This document shows, piece by piece, positions 8,301-21,223 of a stretch of DNA of 41,727 bases. The notes under the pieces are model-generated. The model did no database searches and was not told the DNA's origin. It was given only the letters and a program-made list of their open reading frames with translations. The stretch comes from Akkermansia muciniphila (GTDB lineage: Bacteria > Verrucomicrobiota > Verrucomicrobiia > Limisphaerales > F1-80-MAGS106). The stretch spans positions 1-41,727 of the forward strand of contig CAMBEJ010000030.1 in the NCBI GenBank assembly GCA_945865375.1. The letters run 5' to 3'. Numbering within the stretch: the stretch's first letter is position 1; every line of letters starts with the position of its first letter. A program made the position numbers and the translations under genes.

Positions 8301-9178
8301 AGATCATTGGCGCTTTCAAAAAGAAGTTCGATGATTTGCAGATGCAGCACGACGAGGAGGTCGAGCGAGTGGAGTCGGGTGACAATATTGATACGGGGAT
8401 CATCAAATCGGTAAAGGTTTACATCGCTTCGAAGCGAAAACTCTCAGTGGGTGACAAGATGGCTGGGCGTCACGGGAATAAGGGTGTCGTGGCGAAAATT
8501 GTAGCCGATGAGGACATGCCGTTTCTTGATGACGGAACTGCGGTTGATATCGTGCTGAACCCATTGGGAGTGCCCTCACGCATGAACGTCGGCCAGGTGT
8601 TGGAGACCCACTTGGGGTGGGCTGCTCGATTGTTGGGGATGCGGTTCGCCACGCCGGTTTTTGACGGGATTAAGGAGCGAGACATACGAAACTACCTCAA
8701 GCAGGCCAATCTTCCGGAGCACGGCAAGACCCATCTGCACGATGGGAGAACAGGTGAACGATTCGACCAGGAGATCGTAGTGGGTTACATTTACATGATG
8801 AAACTGGGGCATCTTGTGGCGGACAAAATTCACGCGCGCGCAGTGGGCCCCTATTCCCTTGTGACCCAGCAGCCGTTGGGTGGTAAGGCACAGTATGGCG
8901 GCCAGCGTTTTGGTGAGATGGAAGTGTGGGCGATGGAGGCCTACGGGGCGGCTTATACCCTACAAGAGCTCCTGACTGTGAAGTCCGACGACGTACAAGG
9001 AAGAACTCGGATTTACGAGAGCATCGTCAAGGGAGACAACTCGCTGGAAGCAGGAGTTCCTGAGTCATTCAACGTCCTCGTGAAGGAGATGCAGTCTTTG
9101 GGTTTGGATGTAAAAGTAGGGTATTCGAATCCGGCAGATCAGCCGGCGCAATCTCTAGCGTTGGCAACACTGGGCTAA
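5354..9178 (+). CDS. rpoB: DNA-directed RNA polymerase subunit beta
   Basis: This is one of the two catalytic subunits of RNA polymerase. Conserved blocks are visible in order: [20 protein letters not shown], the rifampicin pocket [74 protein letters not shown] and the C-terminal [21 protein letters not shown] chose ATG at 5354 (protein starting [11 protein letters not shown], 1274 residues). TTG at 5345 would add three residues and has GGA seven bases upstream. In the rifampicin region, residue 459 is Ile where E. coli has Asn518, and residue 449 is Arg where E. coli has Ser508; the main drug contacts are unchanged. Confidence 0.97.
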   Translation: MPFKTAERVNFGKIKEVIAPPNLIEIQVNSYVEFLQADIALSKRKNVGLQAVFTEVFPIESYDGKTVLDFQSYEIGEPKQDWLDCLREGLTFGAPLHVTFLLKDEVGGKEEKVFMGELPLMTPQGTFVINGAERVVVSQLHRSPGIAFEATQHPNGKTLHSFRIIPDRGSWYEAQFDTSDLLYVYLDRKKRRRKFLTTTFFRALGYGSDGDILKLFYDIEELTVKQADAIENIQNKVLIEDAVDPVKGIAVARAFEPLSKSVVKQIAELGVSKIRVVDTSVDDGIIIKCLKKDPAKNEEEALKDIYRRLRPGDPPTAANAKALIKRLFFDPKRYDLGRVGRYKISQKLGLRPEEDSRVLTKEDLVAATKYLLKLKKGEGSLDDIDHLGSRRVRTVGELLANQCRVGLARTERLVKERMTLFDQGVDAMTPQKLINPKALSAVVRDFFGRSQLSQFMDQINPLAELTHKRRLSALGPGGLSRDRAGFEVRDVHPSHYGRICPIETPEGPNIGLIASLATFARVNDFGFIETPYRRVEKGRVSGHMDYLTADREESFIVAQANAQIDEKGHFTTERVTCRCKGDFIDVEASRVDYMDVSPKQLVSVAAGLIPFLEHDDANRALMGSNMQRQAVPLLVTEAPLVATGLEDRVARDSRAVIVAEEAGKVASVSGSQIIITRDGKLPEGKKRIKNDPHEGVHVYPVRKFMRSNAATCINQKILVGRSDTVKKGQIIADGPCTSGGELALGRNVLCAFMPWNGYNFEDAILISERIVKDDVFTSIHIDEFEVGARDTKLGPEEITRDIPNLGEEALKNLGADGVIRIGAEVKPGDILVGKITPKSETELAPEERLLRAIFGEKAADVKDTSLRVPSGTYGIVMDVKVSSKKEAERSMIKQPATGDSRKHAKQIEDEYKAKLDELREQLTEALSNILLGEKIPLDVVNSETGEIIIPANRKITKTLLRKLASVYDRIDIDPSPIRNKINEIIGAFKKKFDDLQMQHDEEVERVESGDNIDTGIIKSVKVYIASKRKLSVGDKMAGRHGNKGVVAKIVADEDMPFLDDGTAVDIVLNPLGVPSRMNVGQVLETHLGWAARLLGMRFATPVFDGIKERDIRNYLKQANLPEHGKTHLHDGRTGERFDQEIVVGYIYMMKLGHLVADKIHARAVGPYSLVTQQPLGGKAQYGGQRFGEMEVWAMEAYGAAYTLQELLTVKSDDVQGRTRIYESIVKGDNSLEAGVPESFNVLVKEMQSLGLDVKVGYSNPADQPAQSLALATLG

Positions 9179-9228
9179 ACAGGCCTTTCCATCCCTTTAT
9201 ACCGTTTTTAGAAAGCATTCCGAAATCT

Positions 9229-12200
9229 ATGATGACCCCCAAAGAATCCGCGCGTGAGTTGCTGGGCTTGGACAAGGTGAATCTTGTAGAGTTCGTCTCG
9301 ATATCCGTGGCTTCACCCGAATCGATTCGTTCCTGGTCGAAGGGTGAGGTGAAGAATCCTGAGACTATCAACTATCGCACATTCAAACCAGAGAAAGGGG
9401 GCCTTTTCTGCGAGAGAATCTTTGGGCCAGTAAAGGACTGGGAATGTTCTTGCGGGAAATACAAGCGTATCAAACACCGTGGTGTGGTTTGCGATCGATG
9501 CGGAGTGGAAGTCACGCTTTCGAGGGTTCGCCGTGAACGGATGGGGCATATCGAACTGGCGGTGCCTGTTTCCCATATATGGTTTTTCAAATGCATGCCC
9601 TCCAGGTTAGGCCTGATGCTCGACATGACGGCCCGTAACCTCGAGCGCGTCATCTACTACGAGGACTACATGGTGATCGATGCCGGATCGACCCCCCTCA
9701 AGATTCATCAACTCCTCAGCGAGCACGAGTATCGGGAAGCACGTGAAACCTACGGGGCCGATTCGTTTTTGGCGAAAATGGGGGCGGAAGCAGTAAGGGA
9801 GGCTTTGTCGAGGGTGAGCCTTCAAAGTCAGGTGGAGTTGCTGCAGGTGGCCATGACGGAAACCAAGAGCAAACAGATCAGGAAAAAGCTGGCCAAACGG
9901 ATTAAGCTGTTCCAGGGTTTCATGGGCTCAAAGGGTCGTCCGGAATGGATGATTCTCACCGTGTTGCCCGTCATCCCTCCCGATCTGCGCCCACTTGTTC
10001 CGCTTGAGGGAGGCCGGTTCGCGACGTCGGATCTGAATGATTTATATAGAAGGGTTATCAACCGGAATAATCGCCTGAAGAACCTTCTGCAACTGAAGAC
10101 GCCAGAAGTGATCATCCGAAACGAGAAGCGGATGCTGCAAGAAGCGGTCGACGCTCTCTTCGATAACGGCCGACACGGCCGCGCGGTGACCGGAGCTGGG
10201 AACCGCCCTTTGAAGTCCCTCAGCGACATGTTGAAAGGAAAGAGCGGGAGGTTCCGACAGAATCTTCTAGGCAAACGTGTCGATTATTCCGGACGATCTG
10301 TGATCGTCATCGGTCCGGAGCTCAAGCTGCACCAGTGCGGGTTGCCCAAAAAGATGGCCTTGGTGCTATTCGAACCGTTTATCATCAGGCGTCTGAAAGA
10401 GCTTGGCTACGTCCACACGGTTCGCTCGGCCAAGAAAATGATCGAAAGGCAGTCGCCAGAAGTGTGGGATATTCTCGAGGAAGTCACTAAGGGACACCCT
10501 GTAATGTTGAATCGGGCCCCTACTTTGCACCGTCTCTCAGTTCAGGCCTTCGAGCCTGTTCTCATCGAAGGGGAAGCCATCCGGATACATCCGTTGGTTT
10601 GCACGGCTTACAACGCCGACTTTGACGGGGATCAAATGGCAGTCCATGTGCCCTTGTCGGTGGAGGCTCAACTTGAGGCCCGCTTGCTGATGATGGCCAC
10701 CAACAACATATTCAGCCCTTCCAGCGGGAAGCCGATCATGACCCCAACCCAGGACATCACCCTGGGTTGCTACTACTTGACGTCCAATCCACGGCAGGTA
10801 GGTGCCGTCTCTGAGAAGCGCTTGAAACTGTTCGCGACAAAAGACGAGGTGATTTTTGCACATGCCGACGGGGCACTCAAAACGCATGACCGGATTCGCA
10901 TTCGAAATCCAGACGTGGGCCTGAGAACGACTTTCGGGGACTCGGAGAAGCGGGTGATCGAGACAACGGTTGGACGGGTCATCTTCAGCGAGATATGGCC
11001 TCATGAGCTTGGTTTTCCAAACAAGGTTGTAGGCAAAGCCCAGATCGGGGACCTCATCTGGCACTGTTATAAAGTCGCCGGCCATGAGAAGACTGTTTCG
11101 ACCCTCGACAAGCTCAAAGAGGTTGGATTTCAAGAGGCGACAAAGGCAGGTGTGTCTATCGGAATCGATGACATGATTATTCCCAAGGAGAAGAATCATG
11201 AGATTGAAGGAGCTCAGCGTCAGATCGGTGAGGTGGAGAAGCAACATCGAAAGGGCTTGATCACCTCTGGCGAGCGCTACAATAAGGTCATCGACATTTG
11301 GACGCATTGCACGGATCAGATCGCCAATGTGATGCTCAAAACTCTTGAAGCGAATCAAGGGAAGCAGGAGTACAACCCGGTGTGGTTGATGGTGGATTCT
11401 GGCGCCCGAGGAAACAGGCAGCAGGTAAGGCAGTTGGCAGGTGTTCGCGGACTCATGGCAAAGCCCTCCGGCGACATTATTGAAAAGCCTATTTTGTCGA
11501 ATTTCAGAGAAGGGCTGACGGTGCTTGAGTATTTTATCTCGACTCACGGAGCTCGGAAAGGGCTGGCCGATACGGCACTCAAAACAGCCGATTCTGGCTA
11601 TATGACGCGAAAGCTGGTGGATGTGGCCCAGGACGTCATCATACGGGAGCACGATTGCGGAACGTCCAACGGCATCTTGGTCCAAGCCATTTATGAAGGT
11701 GAGGATGAGGTGGTCAAGCTCAGCGAGCGCATCATCGGTCGCGTGAGTTGTGACGACCTCATAGATCCTGTCGAGCCGAAGAAGAAGTTGATAAAGGCCA
11801 ACGAGGAGATCGACGAGCAGAGAGCCAAGGCGGTTGATAGGTCTGGGATTGAAAGGATCCGCATCAGATCGGTTCTGACATGCGAAAGCAAGTATGGGAT
11901 TTGTGTCATGTGCTACGGCAGAAATCTTGCGACCGGATCGCTTGTGAAACTCGGCGAGGCCGTGGGGATCATCGCCGCTCAATCCATCGGAGAACCGGGG
12001 ACCCAGTTGACGATGCGAACATTTCACATCGGCGGCACTGCGTCGCAGGTGTTCAAACAGCCGCAGATCAAATCAAAGTATGATGCGACGCTCCGGTATA
12101 ATGATCTGCGCATTGTCCAGTTGGCTGACGGCAGCAGCATCGTCCTGAACAAGAACGGGTCCGTGGCGCTTTTGGCCGAGGATGGGAAAGAGATCGAGAG

Positions 12201-13362
12201 CCACACCGTGGTGATCGGGGCGGTGATCGCCGTGGCGAACGGAGGTCGTGTCAAGAAGGGCGACACATTTGTGCAATGGGATCCTTACAGCGTACCGATC
12301 TTGTCAGAGAAGCCCGGACGGATCCAGTTTCATGACATCATTGAGGGTGTGACGATGAAGCAGGAGGTTGACGAGACCACGGGCCAGGAGGCTATGGTGA
12401 TCATCGAGCACAAGGAGGATCTGCATCCCCAGATCGTCATCCTGGGTCTCGACGGTCAACCCGTTGCCAACTATCCAATTCCCGCCGGGGCGCATATAGT
12501 CGTCAACGAAGGCGACACGATTGTCGCCGGGACATTGATGGCGAAGACTCCGAGGAAAAGTTCGAAAACTAAGGATATAACCGGCGGCCTACCTCGTGTT
12601 GCGGAGCTCTTTGAAGCGCGACGGCCGAAGGACGCCGCTGAGATTTCAAAGATCGACGGCATCGTGGATTTTGGTCCTAGCGTGCGGGGCAAGCGATGCA
12701 TTTTGATTAAGGACAACGAGACGGCGGTTGAGGAGGAGCACCTTATTCCGATTGGGAAGCACGTCATCGTATTCAAGGGCGATTTCGTCAAGAAGGGCCA
12801 ACAGTTGACGGAAGGGCCCGTTGTTCCGCACGAGATTCTGGAAGTGTGCGGACCCCAGGAGCTTCAGGAGCATCTCGTGAATGAGGTCCAGGAAGTGTAC
12901 CGACTTCAAGGTGTCACCATCAACGACAAGCACATTGAGATCATCGTCCGGCAAATGCTCCGAAAGGTTCGCATTACCGAACCCGGTGACACGATGTTCC
13001 TCTGGGGCGAGCAAATCGACAAGATCGCGTTTGAGAACGAAAACGAGAGGGTCGAAAAAATGGGTGGAAAGCCAGCCGAGGCTCAGCCGGTCTTGTTAGG
13101 CATCACAAAAGCGTCGCTTGAAACGGAAAGCTTCCTGAGCGCCGCGTCTTTCCAGGACACCACGAGGGTGTTAACTGAAGCCGCTACGTTGGGTAAGTTG
13201 GACGGACTCAGGGGCTTCAAGGAGAATGTGATCATGGGACACATCATACCCGCAGGGACCGGCTTTAACAATCACCGCAAGGTGATTCTCAAGCCGCTGG
13301 TGACGGAGTCTGAGCTGATCTCGGGTGAGTCTTCCGACGCGGAGCAACCGAGGGCTGTCTGA
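9229..13362 (+). CDS. rpoC: DNA-directed RNA polymerase subunit beta'
   Basis: This subunit carries the catalytic magnesium site of RNA polymerase. The N-terminal zinc ribbon has Cys73, 75, 88 and 91. The absolutely conserved [12 protein letters not shown] gives Asp464, 466 and 468. The bridge-helix and trigger-loop region reads [20 protein letters not shown] then [21 protein letters not shown] second zinc site is seen in DCGT and [14 protein letters not shown]. The 1377 residues are usual for non-split beta'. It lies 50 bases after rpoB. ATG at 9232 is an equally possible start. Confidence 0.98.
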   Translation: MMTPKESARELLGLDKVNLVEFVSISVASPESIRSWSKGEVKNPETINYRTFKPEKGGLFCERIFGPVKDWECSCGKYKRIKHRGVVCDRCGVEVTLSRVRRERMGHIELAVPVSHIWFFKCMPSRLGLMLDMTARNLERVIYYEDYMVIDAGSTPLKIHQLLSEHEYREARETYGADSFLAKMGAEAVREALSRVSLQSQVELLQVAMTETKSKQIRKKLAKRIKLFQGFMGSKGRPEWMILTVLPVIPPDLRPLVPLEGGRFATSDLNDLYRRVINRNNRLKNLLQLKTPEVIIRNEKRMLQEAVDALFDNGRHGRAVTGAGNRPLKSLSDMLKGKSGRFRQNLLGKRVDYSGRSVIVIGPELKLHQCGLPKKMALVLFEPFIIRRLKELGYVHTVRSAKKMIERQSPEVWDILEEVTKGHPVMLNRAPTLHRLSVQAFEPVLIEGEAIRIHPLVCTAYNADFDGDQMAVHVPLSVEAQLEARLLMMATNNIFSPSSGKPIMTPTQDITLGCYYLTSNPRQVGAVSEKRLKLFATKDEVIFAHADGALKTHDRIRIRNPDVGLRTTFGDSEKRVIETTVGRVIFSEIWPHELGFPNKVVGKAQIGDLIWHCYKVAGHEKTVSTLDKLKEVGFQEATKAGVSIGIDDMIIPKEKNHEIEGAQRQIGEVEKQHRKGLITSGERYNKVIDIWTHCTDQIANVMLKTLEANQGKQEYNPVWLMVDSGARGNRQQVRQLAGVRGLMAKPSGDIIEKPILSNFREGLTVLEYFISTHGARKGLADTALKTADSGYMTRKLVDVAQDVIIREHDCGTSNGILVQAIYEGEDEVVKLSERIIGRVSCDDLIDPVEPKKKLIKANEEIDEQRAKAVDRSGIERIRIRSVLTCESKYGICVMCYGRNLATGSLVKLGEAVGIIAAQSIGEPGTQLTMRTFHIGGTASQVFKQPQIKSKYDATLRYNDLRIVQLADGSSIVLNKNGSVALLAEDGKEIESHTVVIGAVIAVANGGRVKKGDTFVQWDPYSVPILSEKPGRIQFHDIIEGVTMKQEVDETTGQEAMVIIEHKEDLHPQIVILGLDGQPVANYPIPAGAHIVVNEGDTIVAGTLMAKTPRKSSKTKDITGGLPRVAELFEARRPKDAAEISKIDGIVDFGPSVRGKRCILIKDNETAVEEEHLIPIGKHVIVFKGDFVKKGQQLTEGPVVPHEILEVCGPQELQEHLVNEVQEVYRLQGVTINDKHIEIIVRQMLRKVRITEPGDTMFLWGEQIDKIAFENENERVEKMGGKPAEAQPVLLGITKASLETESFLSAASFQDTTRVLTEAATLGKLDGLRGFKENVIMGHIIPAGTGFNNHRKVILKPLVTESELISGESSDAEQPRAV

Positions 13363-13396
13363 AACTTTAGGAATTGAAAGAATTCTTAAATACTAG

Positions 13397-13424
13397 TTGC
13401 AACACAAAAGTCCTTTGGTAATAT
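13397..13424 (+). promoter_or_regulatory. possible promoter upstream of rpsL
   Basis: TTGCAA (13397-13402) and TAATAT (13419-13424) are 16 bases apart in the 123-base gap between rpoC and rpsL. The predicted start would be near 13431, about 55 bases before the rpsL ATG. It would allow the S12/S7 genes to be transcribed apart from rpoBC. Confidence 0.4.
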
Positions 13425-13485
13425 TCGCGCCTCGTTTCCCTGGGACATGCGGGGTAGTCAATTACGAACAAACTTAATCGCAGCG

Positions 13486-13878
13486 ATGCCGACAATTAAC
13501 CAACTTGTGCGCAAGGGGCGCACAAAGATGAAATACAAATCGAAAGCGCCCGCTTTGCAGGGGTCGCCGTTTCGACGAGGGGTGTGCCTTCAAGTGATGA
13601 CACGAACTCCTAAGAAACCTAATTCAGCGATGCGAAAGGTAGCCAAAATCCGGCTATCCAACGGCTACGAGGTGATTGCCTACATCCCTGACGAGGGCCA
13701 CAATTTGCAGGAGCACTCCATTGTGCTTGTGCGCGGTGGCCGTGTGAAGGATCTGCCCGGCGTTCGTTATCATATTGTCCGAGGCACTTTGGACGCGGCA
13801 GGGGTTGAGAAGCGGCGGGTAAGCCGTTCAAAATACGGGGTGAAACGGCCCAAGAAGGCCAAGACCGCCGCCAAGTAA
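13486..13878 (+). CDS. rpsL: 30S ribosomal protein S12
   Basis: S12 monitors decoding at the A site. The family begins [12 protein letters not shown], so ATG at 13486 is the real start; the frame is open upstream to 13447 but that part is not conserved. Visible motifs are [32 protein letters not shown] and [17 protein letters not shown]. Lysines at the classical streptomycin-resistance positions are unaltered (TPKKP and RVKDLPG). 130 residues. It starts the str cluster rpsL-rpsG-fusA. Confidence 0.97.
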   Translation: MPTINQLVRKGRTKMKYKSKAPALQGSPFRRGVCLQVMTRTPKKPNSAMRKVAKIRLSNGYEVIAYIPDEGHNLQEHSIVLVRGGRVKDLPGVRYHIVRGTLDAAGVEKRRVSRSKYGVKRPKKAKTAAK

Positions 13879-13899
13879 CATTTCCGATAAGAATATTGT

Positions 13900-14373
13900 A
13901 TGTCCAGACGACGACAGGCAGTCAAACGCCCCCTAATTCCAGATGCGAAATACCACAGCTCGTTGGTTTCGCGGTTTGTGAACGTGCTGATGATCGGCGG
14001 AAAGAAGAGTCTCGCTCAGAGGGTTGTTTATAGTGCTTTCGATAAGATTGCCGAAAAAAACCCCGCAGGCAATCCGCTGGAAATACTCCAACGCGCCGTG
14101 GACAATGCGAAGCCAAGGTTGGAGGTGAAGGCACGTCGTGTCGGTGGAGCCACCTATCAAGTTCCGATGGAGGTTCAGGTTGATAGGCAGATGTCTCTCG
14201 CGTTGCGTTGGATTGTCGATTTCGCGGATGCACGCAAAGGGATGCAGATGCACGAGGCTCTAGCTGTGGAAATCTTGGAAGCCTACCAGGGCCAGGGAAA
14301 TGCGATACGAAAACGTGATGAAGTGCATAAGATGGCTCAGGCCAACAAGGCGTTTGCTCACTTTCGCTGGTAA
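13900..14373 (+). CDS. rpsG: 30S ribosomal protein S7
   Basis: S7 nucleates assembly of the 30S head and lines the E site. The 157 residues begin SRRRQAVKRPLIPDAKYHS and show NVLMIGGKKSLAQRVVYSAF, NAKPRLEVKARRVGGATYQV and PMEVQVDRQMSLALRWIV, ending with HKMAQANKAFAHFRW. It lies 21 bases after rpsL with no Shine-Dalgarno sequence. A terminator-like hairpin follows at 14396. Confidence 0.98.
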   Translation: MSRRRQAVKRPLIPDAKYHSSLVSRFVNVLMIGGKKSLAQRVVYSAFDKIAEKNPAGNPLEILQRAVDNAKPRLEVKARRVGGATYQVPMEVQVDRQMSLALRWIVDFADARKGMQMHEALAVEILEAYQGQGNAIRKRDEVHKMAQANKAFAHFRW

Positions 14374-14395
14374 TTAACACACACACATTGAAAGC

Positions 14396-14428
14396 GCCCC
14401 GGATGCGTTATTGATCGGGGCCTTTTTT
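14396..14428 (+). terminator. intrinsic terminator or attenuator between rpsG and fusA
   Basis: GCCCCGGAT (one G bulged) pairs with ATCGGGGC around the loop GCGTTATTG, followed by CTTTTTT. This is a good intrinsic terminator. It ends only 19 bases before the fusA ATG, so fusA must be read by read-through or from a start at or inside the hairpin. An attenuator between S7 and EF-G is a reasonable reading. Confidence 0.75.
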
Positions 14429-14439
14429 ATCTCTAAATA
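14411..14439 (+). promoter_or_regulatory. possible promoter giving near-leaderless fusA mRNA
   Basis: TTGATC (14411-14416) and TAAATA (14434-14439) are separated by 17 bases and overlap the terminator arm. Transcription would start at about 14446, one or two bases before the fusA ATG at 14448. The match to consensus is moderate. I report it because the terminator leaves no other room for a fusA promoter. Confidence 0.3.
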
Positions 14440-14447
14440 TAAGCAAG

Positions 14448-16622
<2,175 letters not shown>

Positions 16623-16664
16623 ATTCAGTGTCTTAATTGGTTCACACGCTTTTAACGCTCCCTT

Positions 16665-16973
16665 ATGGCTGGACAAAGAATCAGAATTCGGCTGAAAGCA
16701 TACGATCACCGGGTGATCGATCAATCAGCACATGACATAGTCGAGACCGTGAAGCGAACCGGTGCTCGCGTGGCGGGCCCGATTCCGCTACCCACTAGAA
16801 TAGAAAGATTTACCGTGGGCCGATCCCCACATGCTGACAAGAAGTCGCACGAAACATTTGAGCAACGAACTCATAAGAGATTGCTTGATATAATCGACCC
16901 AACCGCAAAGACGGTTGATGAGTTGAAGAAATTGAACCTTCCGGCTGGTGTTGATATCACCATCAAGATTTGA
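16665..16973 (+). CDS. rpsJ: 30S ribosomal protein S10
   Basis: S10 is a 30S head protein that also acts as NusE in antitermination. The 102 residues show [39 protein letters not shown] and [18 protein letters not shown], ending GVDITIKI. It is the first gene of the S10 operon, 42 bases after fusA, with no Shine-Dalgarno sequence before ATG. Confidence 0.98.
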   Translation: MAGQRIRIRLKAYDHRVIDQSAHDIVETVKRTGARVAGPIPLPTRIERFTVGRSPHADKKSHETFEQRTHKRLLDIIDPTAKTVDELKKLNLPAGVDITIKI

Positions 16974-16978
16974 GGCTT

Positions 16979-17632
16979 ATGATTGGTTTGATTGGAAAAA
17001 AGCTGGGGCACAGCCGTGTTTACGACGCGAATGGCCGAATAGTGCCGGTAACCATTGTCCTTGCTGGACCTAACCACGTTTTGCAGCTCAAAACCGTCGA
17101 GAGCGATGGCTACAAAGCAGTGCAGCTTGGATTCGGCGAGCAAAAGGAAAGCCGTTTGACCAAGCCGGTGGCGGGGCATGTTAGAAAATCGGGGTCACCT
17201 CCCGTACGGCACATTCGTGAGTTCCGTGATTTTACGCTTGAACTGAAACTTGGAGATACGGTGAAGCCGAGCATTTTTGCTGTGGGCGACATTGTGGATG
17301 CAATTGGAGTGACCAAGGGCCGAGGTTTCGAAGGGGTCATGAAACGTCACGGTTTCTGCGGTGGAGATATGACTCACGGAGCGAAAGGTTGGCATCGACG
17401 AGGGGGTGCGATCGGGCAAAGGCTCTTTCCTGGGACAGTTCGAAAGGGGCTTAAAATGCCCGGTCACATGGGACAGGTGCGCCGCACCGTTCAAAATCTG
17501 GAGATCGTCCAGGTGCGTGAAGCTGAAAATGTGCTCCTCATCAGAGGTTCGATCCCGGGCGCTGAAGGAGACTATGTGATCATTCGGGAGTCCAAGAAGA
17601 ATCCCAAAGTGTCGGCATCCGTCAAAAAATAG
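16979..17632 (+). CDS. rplC: 50S ribosomal protein L3
   Basis: L3 is an early-assembly protein reaching the peptidyl transferase centre. I start it at ATG 16979 (MIGLIGKKLGHSRVYD); a TTG at 16970 overlapping the rpsJ stop is unlikely. The signature ATKGRGF-type loop appears as GVTKGRGFEGVMKRHGF, followed by MTHGAKGWHRRGGAIGQR and the loop F-P-G-T-V-R-K-G-L-K-M-P-G-H-M-G. 217 residues, starting 5 bases after rpsJ. Confidence 0.96.
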   Translation: MIGLIGKKLGHSRVYDANGRIVPVTIVLAGPNHVLQLKTVESDGYKAVQLGFGEQKESRLTKPVAGHVRKSGSPPVRHIREFRDFTLELKLGDTVKPSIFAVGDIVDAIGVTKGRGFEGVMKRHGFCGGDMTHGAKGWHRRGGAIGQRLFPGTVRKGLKMPGHMGQVRRTVQNLEIVQVREAENVLLIRGSIPGAEGDYVIIRESKKNPKVSASVKK

Positions 17633-17641
17633 TTAAATCCC

Positions 17642-18280
17642 ATGAGATTGACTTTAAGGACTGCAAATGGAGCGGAGAAGGGCGATGTGGAAGTCCGCTT
17701 CGGCCTGATCGAAAATGGACGTGGCACGCAGGCCGTCCACGATGCTGTGGTCGCGTATATGGCGTCACAACGCTCGGGAACGGCCTGCACAAAGACAATG
17801 GGCGATGTCAATGGAACCGGGAAAAAGCCGTGGCGACAAAAGGGAACGGGCCGAGCCCGTGCGGGTTCCTTTGCCTCACCGTTGTGGCGGGGTGGCGGGG
17901 TGGTCTTCGGCCCAAAACCAAGGGATTTTTCGAAGAAAATCACTCGCACGACAAAGCGGCTTTCAGTGACCAAAGCGTTGAGCGAGCGGATCCACAGCAA
18001 GGAAGTGTTTCTCGTCGATGAAATAAGCTTTACGCAGCCTAAGACGACACAGATGCTCGGTTTGTTAAGCAGCCTTGGAATCGTCGGGACTGTCCTGGTG
18101 GTCGTCAGTGGACCCACGCCCAAAAATGTGCTCTTGTCTGCGCGCAATGTTCCCCATGTGGAAGTGGTCACCTCAGAGGAAGTGAATACCTATCAATTGC
18201 TGCGACACGATAACATTTTGTTCACGAGCAGTGCATTTGAGAGATTGCAGGATAGGATTGTTGAGAGGAGCAAACCATGA
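17642..18280 (+). CDS. rplD: 50S ribosomal protein L4
   Basis: L4 lines the peptide exit tunnel and in E. coli represses the S10 operon. The tunnel loop is clear: GTGKKPWRQKGTGRARAGSF followed by SPLWRGGGVVFGPKPRDF. The C-terminal half has N-T-Y-Q-L-L-R-H-D-N-I-L-F-T, typical of the family. At 212 residues it is normal. Its stop overlaps the rplW start by 4 bases (ATGA), indicating coupled translation. Confidence 0.97.
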   Translation: MRLTLRTANGAEKGDVEVRFGLIENGRGTQAVHDAVVAYMASQRSGTACTKTMGDVNGTGKKPWRQKGTGRARAGSFASPLWRGGGVVFGPKPRDFSKKITRTTKRLSVTKALSERIHSKEVFLVDEISFTQPKTTQMLGLLSSLGIVGTVLVVVSGPTPKNVLLSARNVPHVEVVTSEEVNTYQLLRHDNILFTSSAFERLQDRIVERSKP

Positions 18281-18558
18281 ATGCCTTTGATGTTATAAAA
18301 ACTATACGGATCACCGAAAAAGGCACTCTCCAGTCGTCAAAATTCAACCAGTATACGGTTGTGGCGGACCCGAGGGCCAACAAGGTGCAGATACGTCACG
18401 CGATACAGGATTTGTTCAAGGTCAAGGTCATTGCTGTTAACACACTCTCAGTGCGAGGCAAAAAGAGAAGGCAGAGCACCAAGCAGGCCGGCACCGCGTC
18501 GAATTGGAAGAAGGCCATCGTGACGTTGAAGAAGGACGATAAAATCAGCTTGGTATAA
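18277..18558 (+). CDS. rplW: 50S ribosomal protein L23
   Basis: L23 sits at the tunnel exit and docks trigger factor and SRP. The 93 residues include I-R-I-T-E-K-G-T, NQYTVVADPRANKVQIRHAI, VKVIAVNTLSVRGKKRRQ and a C-terminal KKAIVTLKKDDKISLV. GAGGAG lies upstream, inside the end of rplD, and the start overlaps the rplD stop by 4 bases. Confidence 0.97.
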   Translation: MNAFDVIKTIRITEKGTLQSSKFNQYTVVADPRANKVQIRHAIQDLFKVKVIAVNTLSVRGKKRRQSTKQAGTASNWKKAIVTLKKDDKISLV

Positions 18559-18561
18559 CTT

Positions 18562-19407
18562 ATGCCAGTCAAGACTTTCAGACCGCTCACGCCTTCCAGA
18601 CGCTACATCACAGTGGCGTCTTTTGAGGAGATCACCAAGACCAAGCCTGAAAAGAGCCTTGTCACTATCCGGAAAAAGACCGGAGGCCGAAATTGCTATG
18701 GCCGCGTCACATCCAGGGGGATTGGCAGAGGTCACAAGCAAAAGTTGCGGCTCGTTGATTTCAAGCGTCGTAAGCACGCTGTGGACGCTCAAGTAATTGC
18801 GGTTGAGTATGACCCGCGTCGGAGCGCACGCCTCGCCTTGCTTCAATACGCCGACGGTGTGAGGACCTACGTCTTGTCCCCTGTCGGGATGAAAGTTGGC
18901 ACAAGCATTTCGACGGGTCCGGCAGCGTCTGCGGAGGTTGGCAATTGTCTGCCGCTTAAGAATGTGCCTGTGGGGATTCACATCCATTGCATTGAGCTCA
19001 CGCCAGGGCGCGGAGCCCAGCTTGTGCGTTCGGCTGGTGGGTTTGCGACGCTTATGTCCCGAGGCGGGGGCTACGCACAGGTGCGCATGCCGTCCGGGGA
19101 GATCCGTAAAATCAATGAACAGTGCTACGCGATCATCGGGCAGGTTGGAAACACCGAGCACGAAAACGTTATTTTGGGAAAGGCCGGTCGCGCACGGCAC
19201 CGAGGCATCCGTCCGCTAAGCCGAGGTGTTGCCAAAAACCCTGTTGACCATCCGATGGGTGGTGGCGCAGGCAAAACGTCCGGCGGAGGACACCCCGTGA
19301 CTCCGTGGGGGGTCATTACTAAAGGTTATAAGACCAGGTCTGCACGGAAGTATTCAGACCGCTTTATTGTCGTCAGACGGAATGGTCGGCCTATGAAGGC
19401 TCGATGA
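18562..19407 (+). CDS. rplB: 50S ribosomal protein L2
   Basis: L2 is required for subunit joining and peptidyl transferase assembly. The 281 residues include FRPLTPSRRYITV, GGRNCYGRVTSRGIGRGHKQ, KNVPVGIHIHCIELTPGRGA and the conserved C-terminal GMNPVDHPMGGG-type block, here NPVDHPMGGGAGKTSGGGHP. The N-terminal VKTFRPLTPSRR is slightly different from the common K-Y-K-P-T-S-P-G-R-R. It starts 3 bases after rplW. Confidence 0.98.
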   Translation: MPVKTFRPLTPSRRYITVASFEEITKTKPEKSLVTIRKKTGGRNCYGRVTSRGIGRGHKQKLRLVDFKRRKHAVDAQVIAVEYDPRRSARLALLQYADGVRTYVLSPVGMKVGTSISTGPAASAEVGNCLPLKNVPVGIHIHCIELTPGRGAQLVRSAGGFATLMSRGGGYAQVRMPSGEIRKINEQCYAIIGQVGNTEHENVILGKAGRARHRGIRPLSRGVAKNPVDHPMGGGAGKTSGGGHPVTPWGVITKGYKTRSARKYSDRFIVVRRNGRPMKAR

Positions 19408-19416
19408 GGAATATTT

Positions 19417-19698
19417 ATGGGACGCTCAATTAAAAAGGGTCCGTTTGTGGACCACCACTTGATGGAAAAAATCCACAAGATGAACGACATGGTGCCGAAA
19501 AAGCCTATCAAGACATGGTCACGTCGTTCCATGATCACGCCGGAATTTGTGGGCCACACGTTCCAAGTTCACAATGGAAAGATCTTCAATCCGGTTTTCG
19601 TCACAGAAAATATGGTGGGTCATCGCCTGGGCGAGTTCTCACTCACGCGCATTTTTAAGAAACACGGCTCGCATACGGCAAAGGCGGAAGCCAAGTAA
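19417..19698 (+). CDS. rpsS: 30S ribosomal protein S19
   Basis: S19 lies in the 30S head near the A-site tRNA. Motifs are [38 protein letters not shown] and [20 protein letters not shown]. The length of 93 residues is typical. GAGGAA upstream of the ATG is one of the few clear ribosome-binding sites in the cluster. Confidence 0.98.
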   Translation: MGRSIKKGPFVDHHLMEKIHKMNDMVPKKPIKTWSRRSMITPEFVGHTFQVHNGKIFNPVFVTENMVGHRLGEFSLTRIFKKHGSHTAKAEAK

Positions 19699-19711
19699 AC
19701 GGTAATACTCT

Positions 19712-20053
19712 ATGGAAGTTAAAGCTGTCACTCGGTATGTGAGGATGTCTCCTCAAAAAATGCGGGAAGTTGCCCGTCAGATTCAAGGACTTGGAGCTTC
19801 CCATGCGGTTGCGGTTCTTGGCATGGTTCCTCGGAAATCGGCGCGATTGATCGAAAAGACGTTGAAGTCAGCGATCGCGAACGCAGAAAACAACAAGAAG
19901 TTGAAAGTTGAGAATTTGATAGTCAAAGAAGCCGTAGCGGGAGCGGGCCCTACACTAAAGAGGTTCACGCCAAAGGCCAGAGGTTCCGCAGGACCGATTC
20001 TAAAGCGGACTTGCCACATTCGAGTCGTGCTCACCGATAATTCACCGAAATAA
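19712..20053 (+). CDS. rplV: 50S ribosomal protein L22
   Basis: L22 lines the exit tunnel. The 113 residues begin [20 protein letters not shown], continue with the helix [22 protein letters not shown], and end in the tunnel hairpin [20 protein letters not shown]. Order rpsS-rplV-rpsC is standard. Confidence 0.98.
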   Translation: MEVKAVTRYVRMSPQKMREVARQIQGLGASHAVAVLGMVPRKSARLIEKTLKSAIANAENNKKLKVENLIVKEAVAGAGPTLKRFTPKARGSAGPILKRTCHIRVVLTDNSPK

Positions 20054-20057
20054 CCCT

Positions 20058-20732
20058 ATGGGACAGAAATCAAATCCAATAGGTCTTCGTTTGGCACTGA
20101 CGCGGGACTGGCGCTCGAAGTGGTATGCTGAGAAAAAAGATTTCGGGAAGCTCCTGACAGAAGATCGCAAGATTCGAGATATTCTGAAGAGGAAGCTCGA
20201 GTCTGCATCGGTGCCTAAAGTTGTCATAGAGCGGGCGGCAACCCGTTGCCGGATCACGATATACACAGCGAGGCCAGGGGTAGTTATCGGACGGAAAGGT
20301 GCTGAGATCGATAAACTCAAGGAAGAGCTGAGCAAAATGACTGGCAAAGAGATCTATGTGGATATTCAGGAGATCAAAACTCCTGAGTTGGATGCGCAGT
20401 TGGTTGCGGAAAATATCGCTTTGCAGTTGGAACGTAGGATTTCATTTAGGAGAGCGATGAAGAAGGCGGTTCAAACATCGATGGATTTTGGGGCCGAGGG
20501 CATCAAAGTTCGCTGTGGGGGACGGTTGGGCGGTGCCGAGATATCCAGGGTAGAAACATATCATGAAGGCCGAGTTCCCCTGCACACGTTGAGAGCCACG
20601 ATTGACTATGGGTTTGCGGAAGCCAACACGGTCTATGGCAAGCTGGGAATCAAGTGTTGGATATGCAAGGGAGAAATGAAGCCTGAAAAAGCCCAGCAAA
20701 CCCTTCCAGCTCAGGGATTGCCGGTAAGGTAG
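20058..20732 (+). CDS. rpsC: 30S ribosomal protein S3
   Basis: S3 forms part of the mRNA entry helicase and has a KH domain. It begins [18 protein letters not shown]. The KH signature is [16 protein letters not shown]. The C-terminal domain has [20 protein letters not shown], then [20 protein letters not shown] and KCWICKGE. 224 residues. The start lies 4 bases after rplV. Confidence 0.98.
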   Translation: MGQKSNPIGLRLALTRDWRSKWYAEKKDFGKLLTEDRKIRDILKRKLESASVPKVVIERAATRCRITIYTARPGVVIGRKGAEIDKLKEELSKMTGKEIYVDIQEIKTPELDAQLVAENIALQLERRISFRRAMKKAVQTSMDFGAEGIKVRCGGRLGGAEISRVETYHEGRVPLHTLRATIDYGFAEANTVYGKLGIKCWICKGEMKPEKAQQTLPAQGLPVR

Positions 20733-20796
20733 ATGGACGACGGTCTTGTTTGTTGAGGCCACCACGGGAAACAATTTTAAGTAACGGAGAACAACT

Positions 20797-21216
20797 ATGG
20801 CGATGATGCCAGCACGGGTAAAGTATCGCAAAATGCAGCGAGGCAGTCGAACAGGACTTGCTTCGAGAGGCGCTAGCGTTGCTTTTGGTGAGTATGGTCT
20901 GCAAGCGCTGGAGCGCTGCTGGTTGGACACCAAGCAGATCGAAGCTGCACGGGTCGCCATCACGCGCTACATGAAACGCCGCGGTAAGGTTTGGATTCGG
21001 ATCTTTCCTGACAAATCCTTCACAAAGAAGCCTTTGGAAGTTCGGATGGGGACTGGTAAGGGTGGTGTGGAAGGTTGGGTAGCGGTGATTCGTCCCGCTA
21101 ATGTGCTTTTTGAGGTGGATGGGGTTCCCGAGACCGTGGCCCGGGAGTCGATGAGGTTGGCAGCAACGAAGCTGCCTATCAGAACGAAGTTTATTTCTAG
21201 GCACAAGTTGGCTTGA
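20797..21216 (+). CDS. rplP: 50S ribosomal protein L16
   Basis: L16 organises the A-site tRNA region of the large subunit. It begins [20 protein letters not shown] and continues with [32 protein letters not shown], and ends [13 protein letters not shown]. 139 residues. An upstream CGGAGA acts as ribosome-binding site. The 64-base gap after rpsC contains no recognised element. Confidence 0.97.
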   Translation: MAMMPARVKYRKMQRGSRTGLASRGASVAFGEYGLQALERCWLDTKQIEAARVAITRYMKRRGKVWIRIFPDKSFTKKPLEVRMGTGKGGVEGWVAVIRPANVLFEVDGVPETVARESMRLAATKLPIRTKFISRHKLA

Positions 21217-21223
21217 TCTGGTT

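Noticed and set aside
10537..12027. Long antisense ORF (496 codons) opposite rpoC
   Set aside because: The plus strand carries the conserved rpoC sequence throughout; the antisense product resembles nothing I know and reflects codon bias.
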